Positions 1 to 7,207 of a DNA stretch of 11,009 nt are shown here, one piece after another. Below the pieces are notes generated by a model that saw only the letters and a program-made list of their open reading frames with translations, did no database searches and was not told the DNA's origin. The translations under genes and the position numbers were made by a program. The DNA is from Firm-04 sp045627405. Lineage in GTDB: Bacteria; Bacillota; Clostridia; Oscillospirales; Ruminococcaceae. The stretch's first letter is position 1, and each line of letters begins with the position of its first letter. The stretch is taken from positions 1 through 11,009 of the forward strand of contig JAZQNP010000032.1 in assembly GCA_045627405.1 (NCBI GenBank), given 5' to 3'.

Positions 1-5
1 TGTAC

Positions 6-64
6 AGGGAGGTCCGGGGGGACCGCTGTCCCTCCGGCAGGGGTGTGGGGACAGCGTCCCCACA
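6..64. repeat. Two GC-rich hairpins downstream of the feo operon
   Basis: Two inverted repeats lie end to end. The first is nested: AGGGA 6-10 pairs with TCCCT 29-33, and inside it GGTCC 11-15 pairs with GGACC 20-24. The second is perfect: TGTGGGGA 44-51 pairs with TCCCCACA 57-64 across a 5-nt loop. In addition CGCTGTCCC at 24-32 is complementary to GGGACAGCG at 48-56, so an alternative fold would exclude both hairpins. Neither hairpin is followed by a T-run on either strand, so this is not a classic intrinsic terminator. It sits just after the feo operon and could stabilise or end that transcript, or be a dispersed intergenic palindrome. The rest of the gene-free left edge, 65-103, shows nothing else. 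Confidence 0.5.
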
Positions 65-103
65 GTATCCCCCGATCACGCCGCGCAAATTCTGATTTAA
101 CTG

Positions 104-253
104 TCACTCTTTACGCCGGCGGCATTGATCGCACGCACCGCAGTCTGTACCGCAGCATGAGCTGCCGCGCTTTTTTCTGCGGATGCACAGCACGACCGCG
201 CCGATTACCGCTGCAACGAGCAGTACACACAGAATAATATCCGCAGGATTCAT
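104..253 (-). CDS. FeoB-associated Cys-rich membrane protein (49 aa)
   Basis: This is a short gene reading MNPADIILCV at its start. Residues 4-24 are a hydrophobic single membrane segment. A basic patch RRKKR (25-29) follows, then a Cys-rich tail CCGTDCGACDQC (33-44), and a basic end RRRKE. This layout matches the small FeoB-associated Cys-rich membrane proteins that commonly follow feoB in Firmicutes and other bacteria. By the positive-inside rule the Cys tail should be cytoplasmic, where it could handle Fe2+ delivered by FeoB; that role is inferred. The ATG directly abuts the feoB TGA (256-254), and a GGAG element inside the feoB end supplies the ribosome site, so translation is probably coupled. 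Family assignment rests on size, topology, Cys pattern and position. Confidence 0.85.
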   Translation of the reverse strand: MNPADIILCVLLVAAVIGAVVLCIRRKKRGSSCCGTDCGACDQCRRRKE

Positions 254-2608
254 TCAGCTCACTCCTATCATCAGACCGATCAGATGTACCAGCAATGCCG
301 CGATCCACGCGACTGCGCACTGCCAGATCACAAGTGCTGCCGCCCATTTTCCGCCGAGTTCGCGCTTCACGGCAGCAACGGCAGCGACGCAGGGCGCGTA
401 GAGCAGCGAGAAGACGAGCAAACATGCGGCAGAAAGGGAAGTCATCGCCGCAGTGACACCGCCGTTATAAAGAATTTCAAGCGTAGAAACGACGCTTTCC
501 TTTGCCATAAATCCGCTGACCAGTGCAACCAGCAAGCGCCAGTCTCCCAGACCGACGGGCTTCATGACCGGTGCCAGAACACCCGCAAAGGCTGCAAGAA
601 TGCTCATTTCTGCATCGTCAACCAGTGAGAGATGCAGATCAAAGCTTTGCAGGAACCACACGACAACCGTGGCAATGAGGATGACTGAGAACGCGCGTTG
701 CAGAAAGTCCTTTGCCTTTTCCCAGAGAAGTTGTGTGACATTGCGGAATCCGGGCATCCGATAATTGGGCAGCTCCATGACAAACGGCACAGCTTCTCCC
801 TTGAAGAGTGTTCCCTTGTAGAGACAGGCAGCGAGAATGCCGACTGCAATGCCGAGCAGATACAGTCCGATCATGATCAGACCGCCGCGCTTTGGGAAGA
901 ATGCATTGACGAAAAACGCGTAGATCGGTAATTTTGCGGTGCAGCTCATAAACGGTGTCAGCAGAATTGTCATTTTTCTGTCGCGGTCGCTGGGCAGCGT
1001 GCGGGTAGACATGACCGCAGGAACCGAGCAGCCGAAACCGATTAGCAGCGGCACGATGCTTCTGCCGGAGAGACCGAGCTTGCGCAGCAGCTTATCCATA
1101 AAGAATGCCACGCGCGCGATGTAGCCGCTGTCTTCGAGCATGGAGAGGAAGAAAAAGAGCGTCACGATAATGGGCAGAAAGCTCAGCACACTGCCGACGC
1201 CGGCGAAGATGCCGTCGATGATCAGCCCGTGGATGACATCGTTGACATCGGCATTCGTGAGCGCGGTGTCGGTCAGCTCGGTTGCCCAGTCGATCGCGGA
1301 CTCAAAAAGCCCTTGCAGCCACGCTCCGATGACGTTGAATGTCAGCCAGAAGACAAGTCCCATAATCAAGATAAAAGCGGGAATTGCAGTATATTTACCG
1401 GTCAGAATGCGGTCGATCCTTCTGCTCCTGATATGCTCCTTGCTTTCGGAGGGCTTTGCGACCGCCGCCTCGCAGACATGCCTGATATAGGAGAAGCGCA
1501 TATCCGCGATTGCGGCACTTCTGTCCAGACCGCGTTCTTTCTCCATTTGCAGGACGATATGCTCCATTGCATCTTGTTCGTTCTGGTCGAGCGCGAGCTT
1601 TGAAAGAACGAGCTGATCGCCCTCAGTTACCTTGCTTGCGGCAAACCGCAGCGGCAGTCCCGCCTGTTCCGCATGATCTTCAATCAGGTGACGGATGCCG
1701 TGCAGACATCTGTGAACCGCACCGCCGTGCTCAGCTTTGCTGCAAAAATCGCGGCGGATCGGACATTCCTGATATTTCGCAATGTGGATTGCATGATCGA
1801 CCAGCTCATCGACACCCTCATTTTTCGCTGCCGAAATCGGTACGACCGGTACGCCGAGCATCTCCTCCATTCTGTTGACGTCGATGCCGCCGCCGTTCGC
1901 AGTCAGCTCATCCATCATGTTGAGTGCGACGACGACGGGAATATTCATTTCCAGCAGCTGCATGGTCAGGTTGAGATTGCGTTCGATGTTGGTGACATCG
2001 ACGATATTGATGATCGCGTGGGGCTTTTCGTCAAGCACAAAATTGCGGGAGACGATTTCCTCGCTGCTGTACGGTGACATCGAGTAGATACCCGGCAGAT
2101 CGGTGATCTCGGTATCCGGATAGCCCTTGATTGCGCCGCTCTTGCGGTCAACGGTCACGCCCGGAAAGTTGCCGACATGCTGCTTGGAACCGGTCAGACG
2201 GTTGAAAAGGGTTGTTTTGCCGCTGTTCTGGTTGCCGACCAGCGCGAACCGCAGCACGGTGCCGTCGGGCAGAGGATGTTCGGTTTCTTTTTCGTGAAAG
2301 CGGCCGCCCTCACCAAAGCCTGGATGCGCGGTTCTGATTTTATTCTGTTTCCTCGTTGTCGGATTTTCTGTTTTCGGGGCGGTCACGGGTGAGACTTCGA
2401 TCTGTTCTGCGTCAGCAAGACGGAGTGTCAGCTCATAGCCGTGCAGCCGCAGTTCGATGGGGTCGCCCATCGGCGCGTATTTGACGACCGTGATTTCCGT
2501 GCCGGGGATGATGCCCATATCGAGAAAGTGCTGCCGCAGCGCGCCTTCGCCGCGCAGTGCCTCGACTCTGACTGTTTGTCCGATTTGTGTTTCCTGCAAA
2601 GTTGCCAT
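254..2608 (-). CDS. feoB: Fused FeoA-FeoB ferrous iron transporter
   Basis: This 784-residue inner-membrane protein imports Fe2+. Residues 1-73 are a FeoA-type SH3-like domain (LRQHFLDMGIIPGTEI at 25-40). A polar linker (about 74-117) leads to the FeoB G domain. Its motifs are G1 GNQNSGKTT 125-133, G2 NFPGVTVD 147-154, G3 DLPG 170-173, G4 NMMD 230-233 and G5 SAAK 259-262. The membrane part follows from about 408. It carries the conserved GCSVPAVMSTRT (526-537) and PFMSCTAKLPIY (552-563) gate motifs, each with its conserved Cys, and a YAPC motif at 737-740. All key residues look intact. The frame stays open to 2686, but that extension begins with TTG inside the -35 box. The ATG at 2608 has GGAGG six bases upstream, so I chose it. 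FeoA and FeoB are usually separate; fusions are known. A small Cys-rich partner gene follows directly. Confidence 0.96.
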   Translation of the reverse strand: MATLQETQIGQTVRVEALRGEGALRQHFLDMGIIPGTEITVVKYAPMGDPIELRLHGYELTLRLADAEQIEVSPVTAPKTENPTTRKQNKIRTAHPGFGEGGRFHEKETEHPLPDGTVLRFALVGNQNSGKTTLFNRLTGSKQHVGNFPGVTVDRKSGAIKGYPDTEITDLPGIYSMSPYSSEEIVSRNFVLDEKPHAIINIVDVTNIERNLNLTMQLLEMNIPVVVALNMMDELTANGGGIDVNRMEEMLGVPVVPISAAKNEGVDELVDHAIHIAKYQECPIRRDFCSKAEHGGAVHRCLHGIRHLIEDHAEQAGLPLRFAASKVTEGDQLVLSKLALDQNEQDAMEHIVLQMEKERGLDRSAAIADMRFSYIRHVCEAAVAKPSESKEHIRSRRIDRILTGKYTAIPAFILIMGLVFWLTFNVIGAWLQGLFESAIDWATELTDTALTNADVNDVIHGLIIDGIFAGVGSVLSFLPIIVTLFFFLSMLEDSGYIARVAFFMDKLLRKLGLSGRSIVPLLIGFGCSVPAVMSTRTLPSDRDRKMTILLTPFMSCTAKLPIYAFFVNAFFPKRGGLIMIGLYLLGIAVGILAACLYKGTLFKGEAVPFVMELPNYRMPGFRNVTQLLWEKAKDFLQRAFSVILIATVVVWFLQSFDLHLSLVDDAEMSILAAFAGVLAPVMKPVGLGDWRLLVALVSGFMAKESVVSTLEILYNGGVTAAMTSLSAACLLVFSLLYAPCVAAVAAVKRELGGKWAAALVIWQCAVAWIAALLVHLIGLMIGVS

Positions 2609-2657
2609 CTGAACCTCCGGGCTGCCGTGATTGCACATTGCTAACAGCCGCAACTGT

Positions 2658-2686
2658 ATCTTACCACAGTCTAAACGGGTTGTCAA
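2658..2686 (-). promoter_or_regulatory. Sigma-A promoter of the feo operon
   Basis: Read on the minus strand, TTGACA (2686-2681) and TAAGAT (2663-2658) are separated by 17 nt, close to the vegetative consensus. The predicted transcript start is about 40 bases upstream of the feoAB ATG at 2608, with GGAGG in between. No Fur-box or IdeR-box consensus was recognised by eye. Confidence 0.8.
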
Positions 2687-2697
2687 TATCTAACGAA

Positions 2698-2707
2698 TCT
2701 CCGGAGA
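2698..2707. promoter_or_regulatory. Palindrome upstream of the feo promoter
   Basis: TCTCCGGAGA is a perfect 10-bp palindrome whose near edge is 11 bp upstream of the feo -35 box. A second, non-concentric pair, ACGAAT (2693-2698) and ATTCGT (2712-2717), overlaps it. The position would suit a regulator site, but the sequence matches no iron-regulator box I know, and a 10-bp palindrome can occur by chance. Confidence 0.25.
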
Positions 2708-2752
2708 GAGAATTCGTCGCTTTTGACAAATTCATGTAATCTTGGCTGCCGG

Positions 2753-2771
2753 CGGACAGGCGTTCTGTCTG
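2753..2771. other. Small hairpin between putP and feoAB
   Basis: CGGACAG (2753-2759) and CTGTCTG (2765-2771) form a seven-pair stem with one G-T wobble and a 5-nt loop. It lies downstream of the putP terminator and upstream of the feo promoter, in the 231-bp gene-free stretch 2609-2839. No T-run follows. The function is unknown, and it may be chance. Confidence 0.25.
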
Positions 2772-2789
2772 TTCGGGCTGAATCCGGAA

Positions 2790-2831
2790 AATGCAGAAAC
2801 AAGATACCTCCGACCAAAGGATCGGAGGTAT
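2790..2831 (-). terminator. Intrinsic terminator after putP
   Basis: A perfect 10-bp stem, ATACCTCCGA (2804-2813) with TCGGAGGTAT (2822-2831), encloses an 8-nt loop. It begins nine bases after the putP stop. On the minus strand the stem is followed by a broken T-rich tract (CTTGTTTCTG). It should end the fhs-unknown-putP transcript and separate it from the feo promoter. Confidence 0.8.
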
Positions 2832-2839
2832 GATTTTGA

Positions 2840-4402
2840 TTACTGATTTTTCAGCATTGTTCCGACGGTGTCATACTCATCGAGGATTTCCTGATCGGGT
2901 TTGCCGGTTGCGAGGGATACCGCTACAATCGCGATCAGCGCGCAGATGAAAGCGGGGAGCAGCTCATAGATGCCGAACACACCGCCGATCGGTTTGATGA
3001 GGAAGTGCCAGATGAAGACCATTGCACCGCCGACGATCAGACCTGCAATCGCGCCGAACTTATTGGAACGCCGCCAGAAGAGCGCGGTGAGCATCAGCGG
3101 ACCGAAGGTCGCACCGAATCCTGCCCATGCAAACGATACCACGCGGAAGACGGAGCTGTTCTCATTCCATGCGAGAATGACGCCGAGAACCGCGATTGCG
3201 ATGAGGACGCAGCGTGCAACAAGCATGGACTGCTTTTCGCTCAGCTTGATGTGGAACACGCCTTTCAGCAGGTTCTCCGACATCGACGAGGATGCAGCGA
3301 GGAGCTGTGAATCCGATGTGGACATCGTGCAGGCGAGAATGCCGGCAAAGATCAGACCTGCGAAAACAGAGGCAAGTACGCTGTGCTGTGACAGCACCAG
3401 TGCGATTTTCATGATAACGGTCTCACTGTTATCCGTGCCCGCGCCGTAAAGCGTTTCAATCGTGCCGTTGACAGAAAGGCGGTTGCCGATAAAGCCGATG
3501 ATGATTGCGACCGTCATGGCAATGACAACCCAGATGCTGGCGATGCGGCGGGAGATGCGGATTTTTTTCTCGTTTTCGATTGCCATGAAGCGCAGCAGGA
3601 TGTGCGGCATACCGAAGTAGCCCAGCCCCCATGCCAGCGTTGATACGATCGGGAGGAAGCCGTAGCTGCTCTGTGAGAAGCTGCCGTCAGCGGAGTCGAA
3701 TGCGCGGGTGACGGTCATATGCAGATAATCGGGAATGCTTTTCGCGTTGTCCATGACCGCATCCCATCCGCCGGCGGTGCTGACGCCGAAGCAGACGATG
3801 ATGACCAGCGCGACGGTCATGACGATGCTCTGGATGAGGTCGGTAAAGCTTGCGGCGAGGAAACCGCCCATGCTGGTATATGCGATGATAATGATTGCGC
3901 TGACAATCATGGCGGTGTGATAATCCCAGCCAAAGAGCGTGCCGAAGAGCTTACCGCAGGCAGAAAAGCCCGATGCGGTATACGGCACGAAGAAGATCAG
4001 AATGATGACTGCCGCAACGCCCATCAGCACATGGCTGTTGTCGTGATAGCGGTCGGAGAAGAAATCGGGAATGGTAATCGAATTGGTTTTCTGCGAATAG
4101 ACGCGCAGACGCTTTGCAACGAAGAGCCAGTTGAGGTAAGTACCGGCGGCAAGACCGATCGCGGTCCAGCCCGCCTCTGCCGCGCCGCAAAGATATGCGA
4201 CACCCGGCAGACCCATCAGCAGCCACGAGCTCATGTCAGATGCCTCCGCACTCATTGCGGAGACGAGCGGACCGAGCTTTCTGCCGCCGAGATAGAAGTC
4301 GCTGACGTCCTTGTTTTTTCTTGTGAATACAGCACCGATTGCGATCATGCCGATTAAATAGACAATGATCGTGATGAGAATGCCGATGATGTTGCTGTTC
4401 AT
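2840..4402 (-). CDS. putP: Sodium/proline symporter (SSS family)
   Basis: This 520-residue integral membrane protein of the solute:sodium symporter family most resembles PutP, which takes up L-proline with Na+. Around a dozen hydrophobic segments are visible. FYLGGRKLGPLVSAMSAEASD (split here at 37-50 and 51-56) followed by MSSWLLMGLPG (57-67) matches the PutP TM1-TM2 region. R41, D56 and S58 align with E. coli R40, D55 and S57. The second Na+-site motif FAGILACTMSTSDSQLLAASS (352-371 and onward) contains S361 and T362, matching E. coli S340/T341. Length is normal for the family. The ATG is preceded by GGAGG nine bases upstream. It begins 33 bp after the unknown gene, with no visible promoter in the gap, so it is likely the last gene of that operon. 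Specificity for proline rather than another solute is inferred from similarity. Confidence 0.93.
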   Translation of the reverse strand: MNSNIIGILITIIVYLIGMIAIGAVFTRKNKDVSDFYLGGRKLGPLVSAMSAEASDMSSWLLMGLPGVAYLCGAAEAGWTAIGLAAGTYLNWLFVAKRLRVYSQKTNSITIPDFFSDRYHDNSHVLMGVAAVIILIFFVPYTASGFSACGKLFGTLFGWDYHTAMIVSAIIIIAYTSMGGFLAASFTDLIQSIVMTVALVIIVCFGVSTAGGWDAVMDNAKSIPDYLHMTVTRAFDSADGSFSQSSYGFLPIVSTLAWGLGYFGMPHILLRFMAIENEKKIRISRRIASIWVVIAMTVAIIIGFIGNRLSVNGTIETLYGAGTDNSETVIMKIALVLSQHSVLASVFAGLIFAGILACTMSTSDSQLLAASSSMSENLLKGVFHIKLSEKQSMLVARCVLIAIAVLGVILAWNENSSVFRVVSFAWAGFGATFGPLMLTALFWRRSNKFGAIAGLIVGGAMVFIWHFLIKPIGGVFGIYELLPAFICALIAIVAVSLATGKPDQEILDEYDTVGTMLKNQ

Positions 4403-4435
4403 TGGTTGCGTCCTCCTGTGTTTTGTGTTTTTTTA

Positions 4436-5443
4436 TTATGTCTCTGAATAGGGCTGAATCTCCTCGAACACGGCTTTCCCGTCTGTGCTGCGTTCGGAGA
4501 TATGCACTTGTTCTGCTTTTTTGCGAATGGTCGGTTTACCGTTTGCATCAAGGTAGGTCAGCACGCGCTTCACACCGCCGTGCGGGAAGCTGCCGTCCTC
4601 GATCTCCATATTGGCAAAGTCGTGCCGTTCCGGTGCGCTTACAAGGTGTTTGCGCCAATCCGCTGCCAGATTCACATAATCGGTATGCGCACGGAATGCC
4701 CATGCGCGGCGCAGGGATTCTGTATTCTTGAATACATCCGGCGCATCATACATCGTGATATGCACCGTGCCGTTTTGGAGTGTCTCATTATTCGCGCAGT
4801 CCGTGAAAGTTGACAGCGTTTGCAGCGGCAGATATTTGTCATACGCTTTACCGAACCACATCTCATTTGTACAGCCGAACCACACGCCGTCAAATTCGGC
4901 GGTATAGCCTGCGAATTGCCGCTTGTCAATCATCGGCTGCGGCGGCGAGGTATTCATATAGATCAATTTGACCTCGGAGATCTCCGGATGCTCCGCTTTG
5001 ATCTTCGGAATTGCCTGATTTTCGCCGTCCGAAGTATAGAAATTGAGATAGGAATTCCACGCAGATTCCGCATTCGTGCGCAGTGCTGCCGAGAGAAGCG
5101 GGTGCGACTGCGCAAAACGCTGCACAATTTCCTGCACAGTGTCGTACCTGTCATCTTCCAGATGCAGGAAGATGCAGAGAATATCCGTCAACGGCTCATA
5201 CCGGAAAAACAATCTGTTATGAATGCCGACGTGCGCATCCATGTGCACCGTGTCATCGTGCGAAAGATTCAGACGGAGCTGCTCCCAGAAGGTTTTGCTG
5301 CCAAGCCGCCGAAATTGTCGCGCTTTCGGTTTTGAACGGAAGCCGGTCGGCTGAAACAGCATCAGTTCGTGTGCAAACGCGATGATATCGTCTGCGGGAA
5401 TCTCGCTGCGCGGCAAATATATTACTGCACAAACGCCGTTCAT
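4436..5443 (-). CDS. Hypothetical protein between fhs and putP
   Basis: This 335-residue protein is not one I recognise. It starts MNGVCAVIYLPRSEI and has no signal peptide or membrane segment, so it is probably cytoplasmic. It is rich in aromatic residues and charge. Stretches that may be structurally important are LRLNLSHDDTVHMDAHVGIH (56-75), DGVWFGCTNEMWFGKAYDKY (185-204) and SLRRAWAFRAHTDYVNLAADW (243-262, then W263). No known catalytic motif is evident. Its ATG directly abuts the fhs TAA with only a weak CAGGG upstream, so translation probably depends on coupling to fhs. It ends in tandem TAA codons, 33 bp before putP. A later Met28 has no ribosome site. Genuine coding status is supported by the exact fit between two real genes and by its uninterrupted length; the function is unknown. 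Confidence 0.8.
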   Translation of the reverse strand: MNGVCAVIYLPRSEIPADDIIAFAHELMLFQPTGFRSKPKARQFRRLGSKTFWEQLRLNLSHDDTVHMDAHVGIHNRLFFRYEPLTDILCIFLHLEDDRYDTVQEIVQRFAQSHPLLSAALRTNAESAWNSYLNFYTSDGENQAIPKIKAEHPEISEVKLIYMNTSPPQPMIDKRQFAGYTAEFDGVWFGCTNEMWFGKAYDKYLPLQTLSTFTDCANNETLQNGTVHITMYDAPDVFKNTESLRRAWAFRAHTDYVNLAADWRKHLVSAPERHDFANMEIEDGSFPHGGVKRVLTYLDANGKPTIRKKAEQVHISERSTDGKAVFEEIQPYSET

Positions 5444-7108
5444 TTAAAACAGCCCTGTGATTTTTCCGTCAGCGGTCACGTCAATGTTTTCGGCAGCAGG
5501 CTTTTTGGGCAGTCCGGGCATGGTCATGATGTCGCCGGTCAGTGCGACGAGGAAGCCCGCGCCCGCGGAAACCTTGACATTTTTGACGGTTACGGTGAAA
5601 TGCTCCGGTGCGCCGAGTTTGTCCTTATCGTCCGTGAAGCTGTACTGTGTTTTTGCCATGCAGACAGGGAGCTTGTCAAATCCGAGAGCCGTGAGCTGTG
5701 CGATCTGTTTTTGTGCAGCCGGCAGAATGCTGACGCCGTCGCCGCGGTAGACACGCTTGACGATTGCTTCGATTTTCTCCTCGATTGTGCCGTCCAGTTC
5801 ATAGGAGAATGTGAAGTCGCCCTCTTCCTCCTCGCAGAGCCGCACGACTTCACGTGCGAGTGCCTCTCCGCCTTCGCCGCCCTTTGCCCAGACATCCGAA
5901 AGCACAACATTGACGCCGAGAGCCTTGCATTTTTCGATGATGCAGGCGATTTCCGCATCGGTGTCGGTCGGGAAGCGGTTGATTGCGACGACCGACGGCA
6001 GACGGTAGACATTTTTGATATTGTCCACATGCCGCAGCAGATTCGGGAGACCGGCTTCGAGCGCAGCAAGGTTTTCTGTGTTCAGCTCTGTTTTGGCAAG
6101 TCCGCCGTGCATTTTCAGCGCACGCACGGTTGCGACGATGACGACTGCCGAGGGTGTCAGCCCTGCCATGCGGCATTTGATGTCGAGGAATTTTTCCGCG
6201 CCGAGGTCGGCACCGAAGCCTGCCTCCGTGACGGCGTAATCCCCGAGCTGCATTGCGGTCTTGGTTGCAAGGACGGAGTTGCAGCCGTGTGCGATATTTG
6301 CAAACGGTCCGCCGTGTACCAGAGCCGGTGTCCCTTCGAGCGTCTGGACGAGATTGGGCTTCAAGGCATCTTTCAGCAGAGCTGCCATCGCGCCGACGGC
6401 GTTGAGGTCGCCGGCAGTGACCGGCTGCTCATCGTAGGTATATGCGACAACGATGCGGGAGAGCCGTTCTTTCAGATCGGTGACCGAGGTTGCAAGGCAG
6501 AAGACTGCCATAATCTCGGAAGCGACGGTGATGTCATAGCCGTCCTCACGCGGAACGCCGTTGATCCTGCCGCCGAGCCCGTCGGTGACGTACCGGAGCT
6601 GCCGGTCGTTCATATCGACACAGCGTTTCCATGTGATGCGCCGCGGGTCGATGTGCAGCGCGTTGCCCTGATAGATGTGATTGTCCAGCATTGCCGCGAG
6701 CAGATTGTTTGCGGCACCGATTGCATGAAAATCGCCGGTGAAGTGCAGGTTGATGTCCTCCATCGGAACAACCTGCGCATAGCCGCCGCCGGCAGCTCCG
6801 CCCTTGATGCCGAACACCGGACCGAGCGACGGTTCCCGCAGTGCGACCGTGACGCGCTTGCCGATGCGGTGCAGACCGTCCGCCAGACCGATGGTCGTGC
6901 TGGTCTTGCCTTCACCTGCCGGTGTCGGGTTGATTGCAGTGACAAGGATGAGTTTTCCATGATGCGCTGTCTGCGGCAGTCTGGCAAGGTCAATCTTGGC
7001 TTTGTATCTGCCGTACTGTTCCAGTGCGTCATCGGGGATGCCGGCAGTCTGCGCGATTTCGGTAATCGGGCGCATCGGAACCGACTGTGCGATTTCAATA
7101 TCTGTCAT
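5444..7108 (-). CDS. fhs: Formate-tetrahydrofolate ligase
   Basis: This enzyme makes 10-formyl-tetrahydrofolate from formate, THF and ATP in the cytoplasm, feeding purine synthesis, fMet-tRNA and, in acetogens, the methyl branch of CO2 fixation. Counting from the ATG, the protein has 554 residues, normal for the family. The ATP-binding loop TPAGEGKTST is at 62-71 and REPSLGPVFGIKGGAAGGG at 91-109; both are family signatures. Two starts are possible on the minus strand: TTG at 7114, five bases after GGAGG, and ATG at 7108, eleven bases after it. I prefer ATG because of codon strength, but TTG would add only two residues. Its stop touches the start of the next gene. A promoter candidate lies in the upstream gap. 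No folD or other folate gene is adjacent in this window. Confidence 0.97.
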   Translation of the reverse strand: MTDIEIAQSVPMRPITEIAQTAGIPDDALEQYGRYKAKIDLARLPQTAHHGKLILVTAINPTPAGEGKTSTTIGLADGLHRIGKRVTVALREPSLGPVFGIKGGAAGGGYAQVVPMEDINLHFTGDFHAIGAANNLLAAMLDNHIYQGNALHIDPRRITWKRCVDMNDRQLRYVTDGLGGRINGVPREDGYDITVASEIMAVFCLATSVTDLKERLSRIVVAYTYDEQPVTAGDLNAVGAMAALLKDALKPNLVQTLEGTPALVHGGPFANIAHGCNSVLATKTAMQLGDYAVTEAGFGADLGAEKFLDIKCRMAGLTPSAVVIVATVRALKMHGGLAKTELNTENLAALEAGLPNLLRHVDNIKNVYRLPSVVAINRFPTDTDAEIACIIEKCKALGVNVVLSDVWAKGGEGGEALAREVVRLCEEEEGDFTFSYELDGTIEEKIEAIVKRVYRGDGVSILPAAQKQIAQLTALGFDKLPVCMAKTQYSFTDDKDKLGAPEHFTVTVKNVKVSAGAGFLVALTGDIMTMPGLPKKPAAENIDVTADGKITGLF

Positions 7109-7150
7109 TATCAAGTATCCCTCCTGAATCCGGAAAAATATACATTATTA

Positions 7151-7180
7151 AGAATACCACAGAAAGCGGTGCTTTGTCAA
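7151..7180 (-). promoter_or_regulatory. Candidate promoter of the fhs operon
   Basis: On the minus strand, TTGACA (7180-7175) is followed after 18 nt by TATTCT (7156-7151), a weaker -10. It lies in the 99-bp gap between the aguB stop and the fhs start. I saw no terminator hairpin with a T-run after aguB, so read-through from upstream may also contribute. The leader is too short for a folate riboswitch. Confidence 0.55.
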
Positions 7181-7207
7181 GCAGAATCCGCCGTATCCGG
7201 TCAGCGG

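Noticed and set aside
6..64. CRISPR repeats or an insertion sequence end
   Set aside because: There are only two unlike hairpins, no regularly spaced direct repeats and no transposase in the window.
2609..2686. An N-terminal extension of 26 residues on feoAB
   Set aside because: It would begin with TTG inside the -35 box and run through the promoter. The ATG at 2608 has a proper GGAGG site and matches the FeoA start.
3719..4357. A 212-codon open frame on the plus strand
   Set aside because: It is antisense to putP; its His/Asp-rich composition is what a reversed membrane-protein gene gives.
7109..7207. A THF riboswitch upstream of fhs
   Set aside because: The leader after the candidate promoter is only about 40 bases, too short, and no matching structure was seen.
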